DNA of 64,000 nt, taken from assembly GCA_021397835.1 (NCBI GenBank), contig JAJFZO010000065.1, positions 1,178,001 through 1,242,000 of the forward strand, written 5' to 3'. The stretch comes from Moringa oleifera. Its lineage: Eukaryota; Streptophyta; Magnoliopsida; Brassicales; Moringaceae. The position numbers and the translations under genes are program-made. The notes beneath the pieces were generated by a model that saw only the letters and a program-made list of their open reading frames with translations, made no database searches and was not told where the DNA came from. Shown one piece after another: positions 13,259-29,700 of the stretch. The first letter of the stretch is position 1; every line of letters begins with the position of its first letter.

Positions 13259-16200
13259 ATGGCGATGGCAGCTTTCAGACGTGAAGGGAGGCGCCTCCTC
13301 CCTTCAATGTGCCCCCGCCCACTTACCGCCATCCGATCCACCTCTCCTCTTGCCCCCGAGTAAGATCTCTCTTAATCCTTCGCCTTCTGATCTCTCTTGT
13401 ATCGCAATTGTGCTTCAATTACGTGATACAGATTTCTATGTTGTCTGTTACAAAAAATCATTTTGGTTGATATTATTTTATTTTATAAATTTGCAAGTGG
13501 CGAACGACTTATCTTCTAATGAGTGAAATCATATGATATTGTCTGCTGGTAAGCACCGAATGGTTTCCGTTTTGATTGTGATTTTTCCCTGAGTGGTTGA
13601 TAGATGAAAATAGATATTCCGGAAACCTCAATAGTCAGCACTTAGAGGACTCATGTTTGTTAACTATTCTAGCTTGGATAGTTCCTTTCAGATTTTCTAT
13701 TTAGAGAGGCCTTAACAAATTGTGAAGTGAACAAGAAGAGTATGAGGGAGACTGTTTGGAATTTGCATTGAAATTCTTTCCCTGTCTAAGGAAGAAGATG
13801 AACGGAAAATAATGAAACCATAATAAGAAAAAACCAATTTGCTGACAAAGAGTTAAACAACTCAAGTTGCAGCGGGTGCTAAATTATGCTTAGGGTGGTG
13901 CTAATCACTTCTTATGGCTTTTGGTTTCTTTAACTGCTCTATTAACATTGTAGGTGTGTGCGCAAGAAAAGAGAAGATTTGAAAACATTATAGCCATTTC
14001 ACTGGAAGGGAGTTCGGGAAACAGAACACCTTTTTACACAAAATAGAGAATGTAGTGATGGGATAAGCACGATTTTCTATAGTGACAAAACTGAGCAATA
14101 ATTGTATGAGAAATTTAAAATTAACTTTTCGGAGTTTCCCTTTGTGTTGGTATATGAAATGCTATGCATTTGAAGTACTGAATAAGTTAGCCTGGGTGGC
14201 AGGGATGAAGGCCCTTTGGGAGTGCGCTCTATTTCAACTCAAGTGGGTAAGTGTTTTTTTCATTTATCTAAAGTTGTTTTCTCTAGTTGTGGTGTTACAT
14301 TTACACTGTTGCTGCATTTTATCAAGTTATAGTCTCAAAAAGTTTTTCTTCGTCATATTCCTCCTGACAGTCCGGAACCGCATGAAGAGTGTGAAGAATA
14401 TTCAGAAAATTACAAAGGCAATGAAAATGGTTGCAGCCTCAAAATTGAGAGCAATTCAATCGAGAGCCGAAAATTCTCGTGGGCTATGGCAGCCATTTAC
14501 TGCACTTCTTGGAGACACTCCCAGTATGTTGATTAACAAATCTCTGTTGTTTGCCTTTATTGGGCAAAAGCACTTTTTTTAAAAGAAATTTTGTTCCAAG
14601 GATAACTTCTCGGTAGATTTTTATGTTATTTGGGCAGACAAATCACTCATGCTTGTGTTGATGTGAAATCTAAGCTCAAAATTTTCTTTTCTGTATTGCA
14701 TGATGTTCATGTTGTCTACTATAGGCTCTGGTGGTTTGGTATTGTTTACCTGCTGCCCTCATTCTCTTCAATCATTTCTTTTTACGTTGCACTAATTCCC
14801 CCTTTCTTTGTGTCATTGCTGCCTCAGGCATTGATGTTAAGAAGAATGTCATAATCACCATCTCTTCAGACAAAGGACTCTGTGGTGGAATTAACTCCAC
14901 ATCCGTTAAGATAAGCAGAGCGTTGTACAAGCTGAATTCAGGTATGTTTCTGCAGACACCTGTATGTGTCATCACAACATCAGGTGCTGTTTGACGCATC
15001 TGATGATTAAATATGCTTCTGTTGCCACAGGTCCTGACAAAGAAACAAAATATGTTGTCTTGGGAGAAAAAGCAAAGGCTCAATTGGTACGGGACTCAAA
15101 GAAGGAAATTGAGCTTTGCATAACTGAGCTGCAGAAGAATCCTCTGAACTATACCCAGGTTTGTCTGTTCTTACTTTGGCAAGATAGTAGGACAAAATGT
15201 CTCTCTGTGCCTTTGTGCAAGCTTTTTTGCAGTAATTCGAAGGCTAACTGCTGTGGAATATGTATTTATCTGGTCATTGACGTTTCATCCAGCTTTCTGT
15301 TTCTGTTGCATACCTTCAAAATGCGACTATGCATATAATTCTATGCTTCACCTGTCAGCTGGCTTCCAAATCTTAAAAGAAAGAAATTAAGATGTCTATA
15401 TATATATATATATATATATTTATTTATTTATTTATCAGAAACAGTTAATATATTTATTATGTACATAGCACCAAGGGTTTCACAAAAGAAGTACCCAATA
15501 CAAACAATTTCAACTAGAAAACCAATAATCATTTTGAGAATTAAGATATTAGATAGCAGTAAATTATTTTTAGTCTCCTATCTCTCATTTCAGATAATTG
15601 TTTCTCTTTCAGGTCTCTGTTCTTGCAGACGATATCTTAAAGAATGTGGAGTTTGATGCTTTGAGGATTGTCTTCAACAAGTTCCACTCAGTGGTCTCAT
15701 TTCTGCCTACCGTATCAACTGTTTTATCTCCTGAGGTGGCCACAATTCCCTGACACCCTCTTTTTAATATCACATTCTGCTTCTTGTTCTTGGATATTTT
15801 ATGGTGACCTGTTGACACAGGTTGTTGAAAGGGAGGCTGAATCTGGGGGAAAGCTTGGTGATCTAGATTCTTATGAGATTGAAGGTGGTGAAACAAAGGG
15901 TGAAATACTTCAGAATCTTGCAGAGTTTCAGTTCTCCTGTGTGAGTGCCATATGAAACAAAAGGCCATTTCCTAGTACAAAGCAGTATCTCCTACTAAAT
16001 GATTATAGATTAAATTCTGGTCTTAATATTTAATTCATTAGTGTTTAACCTTAAGTTGAATGAAAATGGGGCATATCCTATTAATTGACTGTGTAAAGTA
16101 ACTAGTATTCTGTCTCAACAGTTGTTGAAATTACTACAGTTTGAGAAAAAGGTCCAAAATATTATTGGTTATATTCAATATTTAAATTATATAACTAAAG

Positions 16201-16421
16201 GCTTCTGATAGAGTTTTGTTTAGACAAATCAGTTGTTTCTTCACATCCCATATTTTTATATTGATTTCTGGGAGTTGCCTGAACAATATTTCTCTGTGCC
16301 CCTAGGTGTTGTTCAATGCGGTGTTAGAGAATGCTTGCAGTGAGCAAGGAGCTAGGATGTCTGCCATGGATAGCTCAAGCAGAAATGCTGGGGAGATGCT
16401 TGATCGCCTAACTCTTACTTA

Positions 16422-16468
<47 letters not shown>

Positions 16469-16842
16469 CCATCCACCCACCCACCCATACACACTCTGAT
16501 GCGCACACACGTTCAAAAAATACTTTCATGCATACTCATGCATGTTCAACAGAAATGGACTTGCATGAACACATTGGCATGAAATTTGTATATGACCTTA
16601 ACTGTGAAAAAGGGGATTTTGCATGATTTGAGAAATGATCTTGGTGTTTCCTACATCTTATTGAGATTATTATCTGTCAATAATTCTTGATAGTTTAGTT
16701 ACTCATGTGATATGAATGTAGGAGATCACTTTATAACTGCTTTGTTGCTTATAGTGTTATTTTCCAATGCAGAACTCGACAAGCCTCAATTACCACAGAG
16801 CTTATTGAGATTATATCTGGTGCCTCAGCCTTGGAGGGTTGA
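13259..16842 (+). CDS. ATP3: Mitochondrial F1 ATP synthase gamma subunit
   Basis: Central rotor shaft of the mitochondrial F1Fo ATP synthase. Exons: 13259-13359, 14203-14246, 14371-14523, 14828-14941, 15031-15158, 15613-15735, 15821-15940, 16306-16427, 16773-16842; 975 nt, 324 aa. The N-terminus ([16 protein letters not shown]) is Arg-rich and lacks acidic residues, as in a mitochondrial presequence. The small 44-nt second exon encodes [14 protein letters not shown] before the mature gamma N-terminus [20 protein letters not shown]. The family C-terminal helix is clear ([20 protein letters not shown]). There is no chloroplast-type regulatory cysteine insertion, so this is the mitochondrial and not the plastid subunit. 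The protein ends ...ASALEG, slightly shorter than some homologues. Intron 8 carries a (TC)n(AC)n microsatellite and intron 5 a (TA)n run. Confidence 0.97.
15397..15435. repeat. (TA)n followed by (TTTA)n microsatellite
   Basis: About 11 TA units followed by several TTTA units in intron 5 of the ATP synthase gamma gene. Confidence 0.9.
16428..16467. repeat. (TC)n(AC)n compound microsatellite at a splice donor
   Basis: The run starts within two bases of the intron 8 GT donor of ATP synthase gamma (exon ends 16427) and passes from CT units into CA units. Imperfect CCCA-rich repeats follow to about 16490. Confidence 0.9.
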
Positions 16843-18622
16843 TTTCTGGAGACGTACTTCAAATTACATGACAGCGACGAAATAAACCTAATAGAGACTG
16901 TTCAAAGTTGTAAGGTGCTCCTTTTTGCGATTTCCTGTTGAGCTACTGCAATAATCTCCCCCCATCTCTCCCTGATTCCCGAAGTTTGTTTTATGGAAAT
17001 TGAAAGTATTGCATTTATGATGTTTCAATTGAATTTTGAATTGTCTTCTGAATTTTTAACCTTAGAAAATTGTACAATGTACACTGGGGTGGAAGACTAA
17101 ACTATTTTATGGGAGTTTTTCCGATGTTCGGTTTTTCGCCAATATGCAGCAGGTGCTAGTTAAAACAAGCATCAATTTTTCTCCGTATGCTTCATGCCAA
17201 TCCACAAGGAGCAAGCACCAAAATTATTTTAGGAAAGGTCTCCCAAGTGAAGTTAAGAAATGCTTGCCTTGAATTTTAATATTGATTTAAAATGGTTTCA
17301 GTCATTTCAATTAGTCTGAGTAGCATTGAAGTCCCACAGGCGCTTCAGCACTGGGATTATGAGTCAGTTACTGACATAGCTTCAGCACTGGGATTATGAG
17401 TCAGTTACTGACATAGAATTCCACGAAGTTGGATCAAAGTTGAGACTGAGTGGGAATCATTTGAAGCCATATTGCTTTCTCTGTTGGAAAATGCAAGCTC
17501 ATCCGATTCTGTGGAGGGGATGCCTCATTCAGTTCAGCTATGAGATTTGATTTGCTCGCGAAGAGATCAAAAGAAAGGAGAAAGTCAGAAGGTAGAATTT
17601 TGTGGTTGATACAGCTCAAACTTTAGGACCTTTTCTGTGTAAGGGATTAGCAGGCAATTAAGGTTGAGTTGATTGGGCTTGGCTTTGATTCCACTTAGAA
17701 GTGTCTTATATGGCTTCCGGAAGCAGAAAGATGGTGTTTGATTGATGGCACTTGGTCATACTGGGATAAGCACAATTTTGCTGACCATCTAATGATTGCC
17801 AATTCAGCAAGAACCCAGAGCGATGAGAACAATTATGGGTGGGAGTATCATTTGTAACCTTGTAATCATTGCCGTTAAGGAATTAGTAGTGTCCAAAATA
17901 TCACTGCAAATCTAGATGTTGCTTCTCATGTGAGAGATTTAAGTACTGCAAAATATCCACTACTAAAATTTCGCATTGCTTAGAGTTCTTTTGAGATTCC
18001 AGATGAAAGTGGCTCCTGAATTACTCATGGTAATAATTGTCAGATTGAAGAAGGCAGCAGATGGATAGTTATTAGACTTGCCCTGTCAATTCACAGCCTA
18101 GATATATAAACTCGTGAAAAACCCAAAAAGATGACAAGAAATAGCATGCTTATACTGACCAATTTCCATTTCAATTTTGGTCATAAGAAATTTGTCTCAA
18201 ACTGATTTAGCACAACCCCATAATATAGAATTACTTAACCCACTGGTTGCATTTCAAAATGGTACCTACCCTGACCTTTACACATTTCAATTTCCAACTG
18301 CACTCAAATATCACCATAGACAACCATGCTAATTATTATTCCCTTGGGCTTTTGTAAATTGCAAAGTTGGTAATAAAGATCGGAATTGCAGGGATATAAT
18401 CCATCTGCATATTGCAAATTCAATGAGCCTAAAAAAGAATTAACTTGTAACAAAAAGCATACCATATAACAAAAAATCTTCAGCACCAACTTGGATAACA
18501 AAATCTCTAGAACTGTCTAAAACTAAACTGTGCCGAAAAGCACAAGTTCGTAACTGGAAACATTAGTTCTCATGATATAATCATAACACAAAAAAGGCCA
18601 AAAAAAAATGTTCCTAGGATCT
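16843..18622. other. Spacer between convergent ATP synthase gamma and RPSA genes
   Basis: Both flanking genes point into this interval, so it should contain two 3' untranslated regions. Apart from the 37-bp tandem duplication at 17342-17415, I see no gene or element. Confidence 0.5.
17342..17415. repeat. Perfect 37-bp tandem duplication
   Basis: Two identical 37-base units, 17342-17378 and 17379-17415, lie head to tail. They begin GCTTCAGCACTGGG and end TTACTGACATA. Confidence 0.95.
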
Positions 18623-21152
<2,530 letters not shown>

Positions 21153-21280
21153 AGTTGCTGCCCTCTTCTTCTTCTTCTCAGCAAACGCACGTAAGAGCGA
21201 GTAAGAGGTAGTAGCCTTCCTCCTCTGCTAGACAGCAAATATGAGGGCTTCTGGGAGATAAAAGCAGTATTATAGTGGAA

Positions 21281-21309
21281 TATATAGGAAGGGTTTGCGA
21301 GAAACCCTA
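21281..21309 (-). promoter_or_regulatory. RPSA core promoter: TATA box and telo-box
   Basis: TATATA at 21281-21286 lies 129 bases before the minus-strand ATG. A telo-box (AAACCCTA on the plus strand, 21302-21309) lies just upstream of it. Telo-boxes are a known common feature of plant ribosomal protein promoters. Confidence 0.6.
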
Positions 21310-23050
21310 GTTCCGACCATTACATCATTGTTGACGATTTTGTCCCTATTTTTTCCCATGTTTCCGATATTAGCCCTCGTCCTTCTGATAACGGTGGCAT
21401 TTTATTTGACACAATTCAAAAATTATTAACTCATGTAATGTACCAAGTTAATATATTACATAGTCAATCTAATAATATTATTGTTATTATTTAAATTTAT
21501 ACATTTGAAATGAAAACTAAAATTAAATTGCATAAATTATTAGATTTAATTATAAAATTTAAATTATATAAAATTACATAAATAATTAAAAACTAAATAA
21601 AATATTTATAATTTACAATCAATAAAATTAAAATTTTATTTTAAAAATATTATCAATTGTTTAAAAAATTAAAATTAAAATTCTAAATTTTATTCTATAT
21701 GACTTATTTATATTAAACTTTGTACTTAGACTCGAAGTGAATGAACTCGTAGAAGACAACTCATTGAGAACCTTTTTTTGAAAGAACATATATTAAAATG
21801 ATATTACTATCATAATGTTAACATTATTTCAAATTAATCATATTTGCTTGGACGAATTTTAATAAGGATTTAATTAATAAAAGTAGTATATTAAAATCAT
21901 CTAAAATATTTTATAAAATATAAATATAAATTTTAATATCAAACATAATGCAATTATAAAGTGAATATAAGATTGTCATACAAAGAAAAGAGAAAATGAT
22001 AAATGAACAAATTTTCAATAATAATTCGTTAATATACAAAAATGTCATAAAAAATTTAGCACATAGTTTTTCCATTACGATAACATATACAATTTTCTTG
22101 GACATCTCATTTGACTTGCTACTCAAAATCAAAATCATATGAAAAAATAAATAAAAAATACATAAATATGATAAGAAAGGAAAGATTCACTATTTCTCAT
22201 ATTTCTATTTTAACAAAAATTTAAAATAACATAAAGTAAATAAATTCGTAAGAATGTAAAAAAAAAAAAAAAATCATTTTGAAACAGCGGAGGACACACA
22301 TATTATATAAAATGTTCAACAGCTCCTCGATAGAATCATAATGTTAATAGAAGTTTCGTTACATTCTAAACGTAATAATAAAATGTTATTTCAAAATATT
22401 ACTACAACATTAGATTAATTAAAAATTTATGAAAAAAAATTTGTTGGTTGAAATTACTGAAATTTGATGGATGAAATCAAAATAAATTTTAGAATTTAAT
22501 TTGAATAATTTTTAAGTATTTTAATAACAAAAATACTATCAAATTTTTATTTTCATTAAAATTTAATTTAAATAAAATTAATAAATAAATATTTTGTTAG
22601 ATACATTTTAAAAATTAAAATTTGATTAAAAGGAGAGTACAAAATTTAGTATTTAAATAATATTTATCTTATGTATTTTTATTGAATAATTAAATTAAAA
22701 TTTATTAATTATATTTATAATTAATTAATTATTTATTTAAAATAAAATAAAATTTAATATATCAAAATTTGAGTTTTAATTTATATCAATTCTAAATTCA
22801 CCTTTAAGATAAAAATTTAAATTTAAATTTTGATTAAATTTAAATTATAAAAATATTTTTATATAACTGTAAAAGTATAAAATTCACATTAATCTTTAAA
22901 ACATTCCATTTTGCTACTATGTATATATAATACAAAATTAATTTTTGTCCATATATATCTATATTTTGGATTTGACTGGTCTATTTAAGGAAACGCACCG
23001 TTTTGGAGTTCTCGGTTTCCTTTCTGTTCTTGATTCAGTTTCAGCTCCCT
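21310..23050. other. AT-rich spacer between divergent RPSA and NOC1 genes
   Basis: Strongly AT-rich, with long runs of A/T and no convincing reading frame. The minus-strand frame at 21911-22138 is low-complexity and AT-driven. It probably serves as the upstream region for both genes. Confidence 0.6.
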
Positions 23051-23052
23051 AA

Positions 23053-23060
23053 AAACCCTA
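23053..23060 (+). promoter_or_regulatory. Telo-box upstream of NOC1
   Basis: AAACCCTA in the stretch CCCTAAAAACCCTAAC, 260 bases before the chosen start codon. This motif is typical of ribosome-related plant genes. Confidence 0.5.
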
Positions 23061-23319
23061 ACAAAACCTCCTCCTTTCGGTCGTCACCGTAGGCACCGAG
23101 ATAAGGACACTGGAAGCCCGCCAAAATCACTGCAACCGGCTCTAAAGCTTGTCAAGTTCATCAACTTCCACCCCAGTATTCTTTTTCTTCATCTGTTCAA
23201 AACCTTTTTGAAACTCGCTGGAACAGTCTGCGGTTTTGTTCTCTTATGTGACAGTCTTGGGTGTGTGGAGCTTGAATTCTTTGAATCCCTATCTGTGTTG
23301 CAATCGTCATTTGCAGAAA

Positions 23320-26300
23320 ATGTCAAACTCAAAACCCCCAAAGCCCTCAAAGAACCCACAAGATATTGAGCTACTAAAATCCGATGTTGCTTCTTTTGCT
23401 TCATCTCTTGGCCTCCCTTCTTCCCTTCCATCTTCAGGCTTTAACGATGCCGATTTTCGCAAAACAGGTCGCCTTAAAAACAAACCAAACAAGGGTCAGG
23501 ACGACACCAATCCAAAAAACCATTTTGAGCTTAAACCCCATAATACACACGAGCCAAAATATAATAATTTCAACAAAAACAAAGAGAAATCGCAGCCTGT
23601 GCGCAAACCAGACAAGACCCAGAAGCTGAATGTCAAGAATAACAACAATAACAGCAACCAGAAGCCAAAACCTAAAGCTCCTGTCTTGTCACTTGATGAC
23701 GACAATAGCAGCAAAAAGGCGCAAAAGTTTGACAAGTATAAGAATCTGCCAAAGCTGCCCTTGTTGAAGGCCAGTGCGCTCAGCTCGGAGTGGTACAAGG
23801 ATGCAGCAGAGTTGAAGGAGAAGGCCTTAGGAGGTGGAGTGAAGAACCAGAGAGTGGAAGTGAAGAACATGGAGGAGTGGAAGGGAGTTGTGGAGAAGAA
23901 GAGGGAATTGGGAGAGAGATTGATGTGGCAGTATACACAGGATTTTGATTCATCTAAGGGGAAGAGTGGGGATATGAAGATGGTGATTGCTGCACAGAAG
24001 GCAGGGACTGAGGCTGACCGGATCACTGCTTTTGAGATTATGGTGGGGGAGAATCCAATTGCCAATTTGCGGTCACTTGATGCACTTTTGGGTATGTTTT
24101 GGTGAGAGATGAATGGAGGTTTTATGTTCTTATCAAACTATCGTTTATGAGATATGAAATTGACTCTTGCTTTCTGCCTCTTGGTCCTTTTGCTCAATTC
24201 AGTTTTTTTGCTTTGACTTCTGGGGAGAATATGGTGTGGTCTTGTTCAGGTTATGAGTTTTCAATTTGAATTAGCTTAAGGGTCTTGCAATAGTGGCTGA
24301 AACTAAGGTTATATGATGAGCATTTGGTTTTGTTTTCTCATGTTAAGGGCTTTTTCTTCTCAGCTTCTTTTGCAGCCCCATTTGCCGAAATTCTGTTTTT
24401 CATTTAGGGTTCATCAATTGAGAATCTGTTTTAGCTTGCTTGTGGAATGACTGAGAATTTAATGTTTGCTTTGTGTTCATGACTTATGCATTCGAATAAG
24501 GCAACTAGCGTGGGAAAGTTCATTTAAAAATGATTTTCATCATAGATGTGAATTAGCTTTTGTACTGGTCGATGACCCCTAAAGTCATCTAGTGTGGGAA
24601 AGTATTTATACTTTCAAATTTTAAGAATGTGCATTGTATCCTCTGATTTCACTGTGAAAATTCTGGAGATCTTCTTTCTTATTTTGATGAACAAGAGAAC
24701 TATTCAAGTTGTCAGATATATTTAGGCAGCTCTTGTGCTAAAACTTATCCTAGGATGTTTTGATCCCTCCATTTCTTTGATTCATTTTCCCTCATTGGAG
24801 AAAAATAGAAAAAATCTCTTTTTTATAGGGTTAAATCTGTATATATATTCCAAATGCAGTAAGCATATTGTTGAATGATGAACTTCGGTTAATGGTTTAT
24901 TCATACCCTTGTTAACTTTGCTGGAATTTCTGTTGCAGGAATGGTAACATCAAAAGTAGGAAAGCGCTATGCATTCAAGGGGTTTAAAGCATTAACTGAA
25001 CTCTTCATTAAGTTAGTGCTCTCTCTTTCTCTTTGATTAGGAAATTGCAATGCATCGATGGGTTTAAGGCCTTAGTATTTTTGGATGCGTATGCACTAAC
25101 TTACTGGAACTGTCTTTTACCAGATTATTACCTGATCAGAAGCTCAAGACACTTTTGCAGCAGCCAGTAAATAAACTTCCAGAGACAAAAGATGGTTATT
25201 CCCTTCTACTTTTTTGGTATTGGGAGGAATGCTTGAAGCAGAGGTATATGGGTGCCCTTTTCCTTTAGCAAATAAATTTGTCGGTTGTAACAAAGTTGGG
25301 CTTCTTCTTGAGTGCTTTTCTGAATCAAATTGTATTCTTGAGCATTAAAATGTTTTGATCGTGTTACCAGCTAAATGAACCAAGTTGGCAAAAGTTGGTT
25401 GATCTTTGTCTGGACATGATTCTGCAATATAGAAATGAAGTTTACATGGATCTGCATCTAAACTTTATGTTTGTAAAGATGCATTGCTGTTAATTTTTTA
25501 TTACTTATCTTTATGTCTTGGGATTATTGACATGTTGAGCTTCTTGCATCTTTCAATTTTCATATTTTGTCAGCTTTTCCTGATCTGGCTTCAACTGAAT
25601 AATATTAAAATTCTCATGATTGACTTTTGCATTGAACTCAGAAAATAGGTCCGCAACCAGTTTTTATGTGAATGGTATGGAATCCCGAATTATTCTAAGG
25701 TTTTTGTGTTTATTCTTGGTGTAAATGAATTAGAAAGCATATCGATATATGTAAAGCTTTTACAAAGATGTTTAGAATTATATTGCTCATTAGTACAGGC
25801 AGGTTCAGTAGGACTGGAGTTAACAGCGTGGTTAGGGCAAACGAGAAGAGGAAATTTGTGAAGAAGATCTCTTAGCTAATATTTTCGAATGTTTGATGTG
25901 AGAGGAATAGGAGGACTTTTGATAATTTAGAGGCACCAACAGTTGTATTGAGAGAGTTTTGGATTAAAGTTTTGAAGTTGTGGGACTTGGGTTATTATTT
26001 TGTAAATCAGGAAGATGTTATTGACTTCATAGAGTTACTAACCCCCTAGACTAACTAGATATGTAACGGGTTGCACCCTCTTGGTGCTTAGTAAATAATA
26101 CATATTCTTTTATTTATGCTAAAAAAGAAAATTCAACTTGCTGTATCAAATCACGAGTTTGTGAAATTTACTTATATTTATTTGGTGGGTTTGTTAGAAA
26201 GTTAGTGCTTGTGCTACGTATGAGTTCTATAGTTTGGAAAAAGCCGACTTACAACATCAGAGATTTTACCTTATTGTACTCCTGATGTCAAATGGTCTTC

Positions 26301-26735
26301 CATTTTAGATTGTCCGTGGATCTTGTTGATCGAGTGGATTGACATCCATTGCTTTGAACTTACTAGTGTTTTGTGCGTGTGGGTAACTATCTTAGGTATG
26401 AGCGTTTTGTTTTGGCACTCGAGGAAGCATCAAGAGATACGCTACCTCAACTGAAAGACAGGGCTTTGAAGGTTTATCTTCGCTACTCTCCAATATGTGC
26501 TTATTTACAAGACTCAGAAACTCTTTTATAAATTCTTAGGTTGAGAATTTTCTGGATTCTAAATTAAGCCTCTTATTCAAAACACTAATTTAACGGTTTT
26601 AAGTAAATTTGGCAGTATGTATTTGAAAATTCTGCAGCTGTTAGGGTTTCGATGCACTGTGAGACTGATATAACATACTCTTTGTAAGAGTAATTGCTGT
26701 TGACTGGAAATGGATAATGGATAGGCTGAACATCA

Positions 26736-26781
<46 letters not shown>

Positions 26782-29700
26782 CTCTCTCTGGCTTTCCCTC
26801 TTTGTCTTCCTTTTTGGCTGAAAGAGCTACCGAATATCTCTGCAGTATTGGTTGAAAGTGAGTTAGCAATGATATGTAAGGTGTTGGATGGATGTTCGGA
26901 TACAGTTATGCAGAATATAAAAATATAGTATATAATTTGGTTTTGGGTTCCCATTCAATTTCTATTGTCTGGTTGCCGTCTTCTGTTAATCTTAGGTAAT
27001 TGACTTTATATTATTTGGTTAGAACTTCTCTGATGCTCTATTGATTGTATATTTCAGATCATGTATATGTTATTATCTAGCAAATCAGAACAAGAGCGGA
27101 GATTACTCTCTGCCCTAGTGAACAAGGTAAACTCACATTGAATTTTGGCTTCATAAAAAAGTTTTGAATAATCCTAACTTTGTTTCTGATTAAAAAAAAA
27201 AAAAAAGAGTAGATTATCTTTGTTATTGGTGCTGCTTTTTTAACTGCCAACACCTCTTGAAGCTAGTGCTTATTTTTTTTTTTTCTTATGTTCTGATACA
27301 GTTGGGGGATCCTCAAAACAAGAGTGCATCAAACGCTGACTTCCACCTATCTAAACTGTTATCGGACCACCCAAATATGAAGGTCCAACTATTTAACTAC
27401 TAATAATTTCATAATTCTGTCTAATTAATTTTTTCACCACTTGTTTTAACTAATGATGGGCTGTGTGTGAATAGGCTTCCAAAACCTGTGCCCCTCCTCC
27501 CAAAAAAATAAAGTATTTATGTTTCTTGGCATGTTTTGTCATGGTCATTTATCAATGTATTTGGGTGCTCTTCTTGGCTGGTGATGTCAGCCATCCGTTC
27601 AAAATCACTGATTGTATATTTCAACTATGTTCTTAGATTCTGTAAAGTTATGGTTTTACTGGTGTTAGGTGTACCTAAGAGTAATGTGAATTTTACATTG
27701 TTACATTTTCAAATAGTATATGTGGTTTATTTGAGAGACCTTGTGTCTGGATAGGGTATGGGAGTTCTCAATGGAGTAGCTTCAGTTTTGTCTCTATAGA
27801 TTGCAGGTACTGTCCAAGTGTATTTATTACAGTGGGCACATAGCTTAGGAGCAGAGCTAGGAGTTTTGACTTGGGTTTTAGGAGTGGAATGGGGCAAATA
27901 ATACTATGGCTCAATAACTTGATTGAATATGTGAAAAATCTGTTGAAAGCATTACTTTCATGAGAGATGTGTTGGCAACCCGAAGTACAACTGTTCTGTA
28001 ATACACAAGGATGAGCATATCTTCCAAGTGATTCACATTTTTTTTCTTGAAGAATGCATCAGTTGTTTCAGGCTTGTCCATATTTCATGTGAGTTTGAAG
28101 GAGTATAATGTATAGCAAAAGTCAAAAATCCTATGTCATTTGATTCTTATTTATTACTGTTTAACCACAATGTAAGTGGGCCTAGCATTGGCAATTGTAT
28201 ATAATTATCACCCTATAGAACGTCAATTATGTAAAAGGGTAGGGAAGATTATTGTGAATAGAGTTTCCTACGCAAAGGACACGTTGAAACAATGAATCAT
28301 TTATTGTTACGGTGATTGCGAACGAGGCAGCTTTGGGGAATGCATGAAACATCTGGTGTAATCTTTTTTAACTAGTTTCTTTTTTCATTGAAAAGCTTTT
28401 TTTGGGCCAGCTGGTAGGATTTTCTTTTTGCCCAACATAATTGTACTTCACTAGTTTCTTCCCCTTGATATGTGAACATTTAATATGTTTGTGGTGGTGT
28501 TGCATCTGTGATTGCACTAAGAGCATACTTTTGCAGGCTGTGGTGATTGATGAAGTGGATACTTTCCTCTTTCGGCCTCATTTGGGATTACGAGCAAAGT
28601 ATCATGCTGTATGTCTCTTTAGTAATAATTTTGAAACTTAGTTTTACTTTTGATATGGAGTTATACTTTAAAGAGTTCTCATTTGGCTCTATGTTTCCCT
28701 ACAATCTCAAGCAATCTGCTCGATCCATCAGCTAGTGCCTAGCAGGTCATTGATCCCTTAGTAAAGCGGTCTGTCCTTGGTTTTCAAGTGGTCTTTTATA
28801 TCTTCCCTGGACCAAAAATGAAAGTAGTACAAAGTGCTCTGGTGTTTGGTTTTTTGCCCCTTGGGCACTTGAATTCATGTCAACTCAAGTTTTCTGTTGT
28901 TTTAGCATCCCACGAGTTTTGACCCATGTTTTCTATTCTGGTTTGACAACCTTGCTCTTCTTCTTCCCTTTTTTTTTTTTTTGAGCAGGAACGATAATTG
29001 TCATCTATGTAACCCCACGGAGGTGCTCCCTATGTACAAATATTTTAAACTATTTACAAAGTAGGAGTTCGAGGAACTCCGCTAGTTCAACCTCATTTAC
29101 ACAATAGTTCCGAGTAAGCCAATAATGTAGTATCAACCCCCATCTATTCTTCATATATTCCAATGGAGTTTCCAACTCCTCAAAAGACTTTTTATTCCTA
29201 TCTACCCACACCATCTAAAAAATCAGTAGGGAAGCTAGTGCCATCACTTTCCTCTTAGCTTTGGAAATTGGTAGCCCTTGCCAAGCCCCCAGCTCCGTTG
29301 CTACAGACCTATGAACCACCCACTATATGCCCAGCACCAACAATGCACTTTCTCAAATAGTCCGAGTCCAACCACACCATAATAGAGTATGGCACATTGA
29401 CTCCTCCTCCGCCTTGCACAGAAAACATCTATTTACCTAGACCTATCCTCTTTTCTTTCGGTTATCAATGGTGAATGGCATTCCTCATACCGCTTCCCAA
29501 GTAAAAAATGCCACCTTGGGACACACTTTCACCTTCAAAATCAGTTTCCGTGGAAATGTTGGCCTCCTGTTGTGATGAAGCTCCTTAGTCACCTTGAAAA
29601 CAGTTTTCACATTAAATTTCTAAGAACCGTTGCCTTCCCAAATAGCCACATCTTCAAAATCTGCATTAGATTTCCAATGGTGTATTCTCTCATAAAACTG

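Noticed and set aside
15609..15968. 119-codon minus-strand frame
   Set aside because: It lies antisense to two real exons of ATP synthase gamma.
17342..17415. CRISPR-like repeat
   Set aside because: Only two units without spacers, in a plant nuclear genome; it is a plain tandem duplication.
23496..24065. 189-codon minus-strand frame
   Set aside because: It is the antisense shadow of NOC1 exon 1; composition follows the Lys-rich coding strand.
26585..26954. Arg-Glu repeat proteins on the minus strand
   Set aside because: They are translations of the (TC)20 microsatellite inside NOC1 intron 4.
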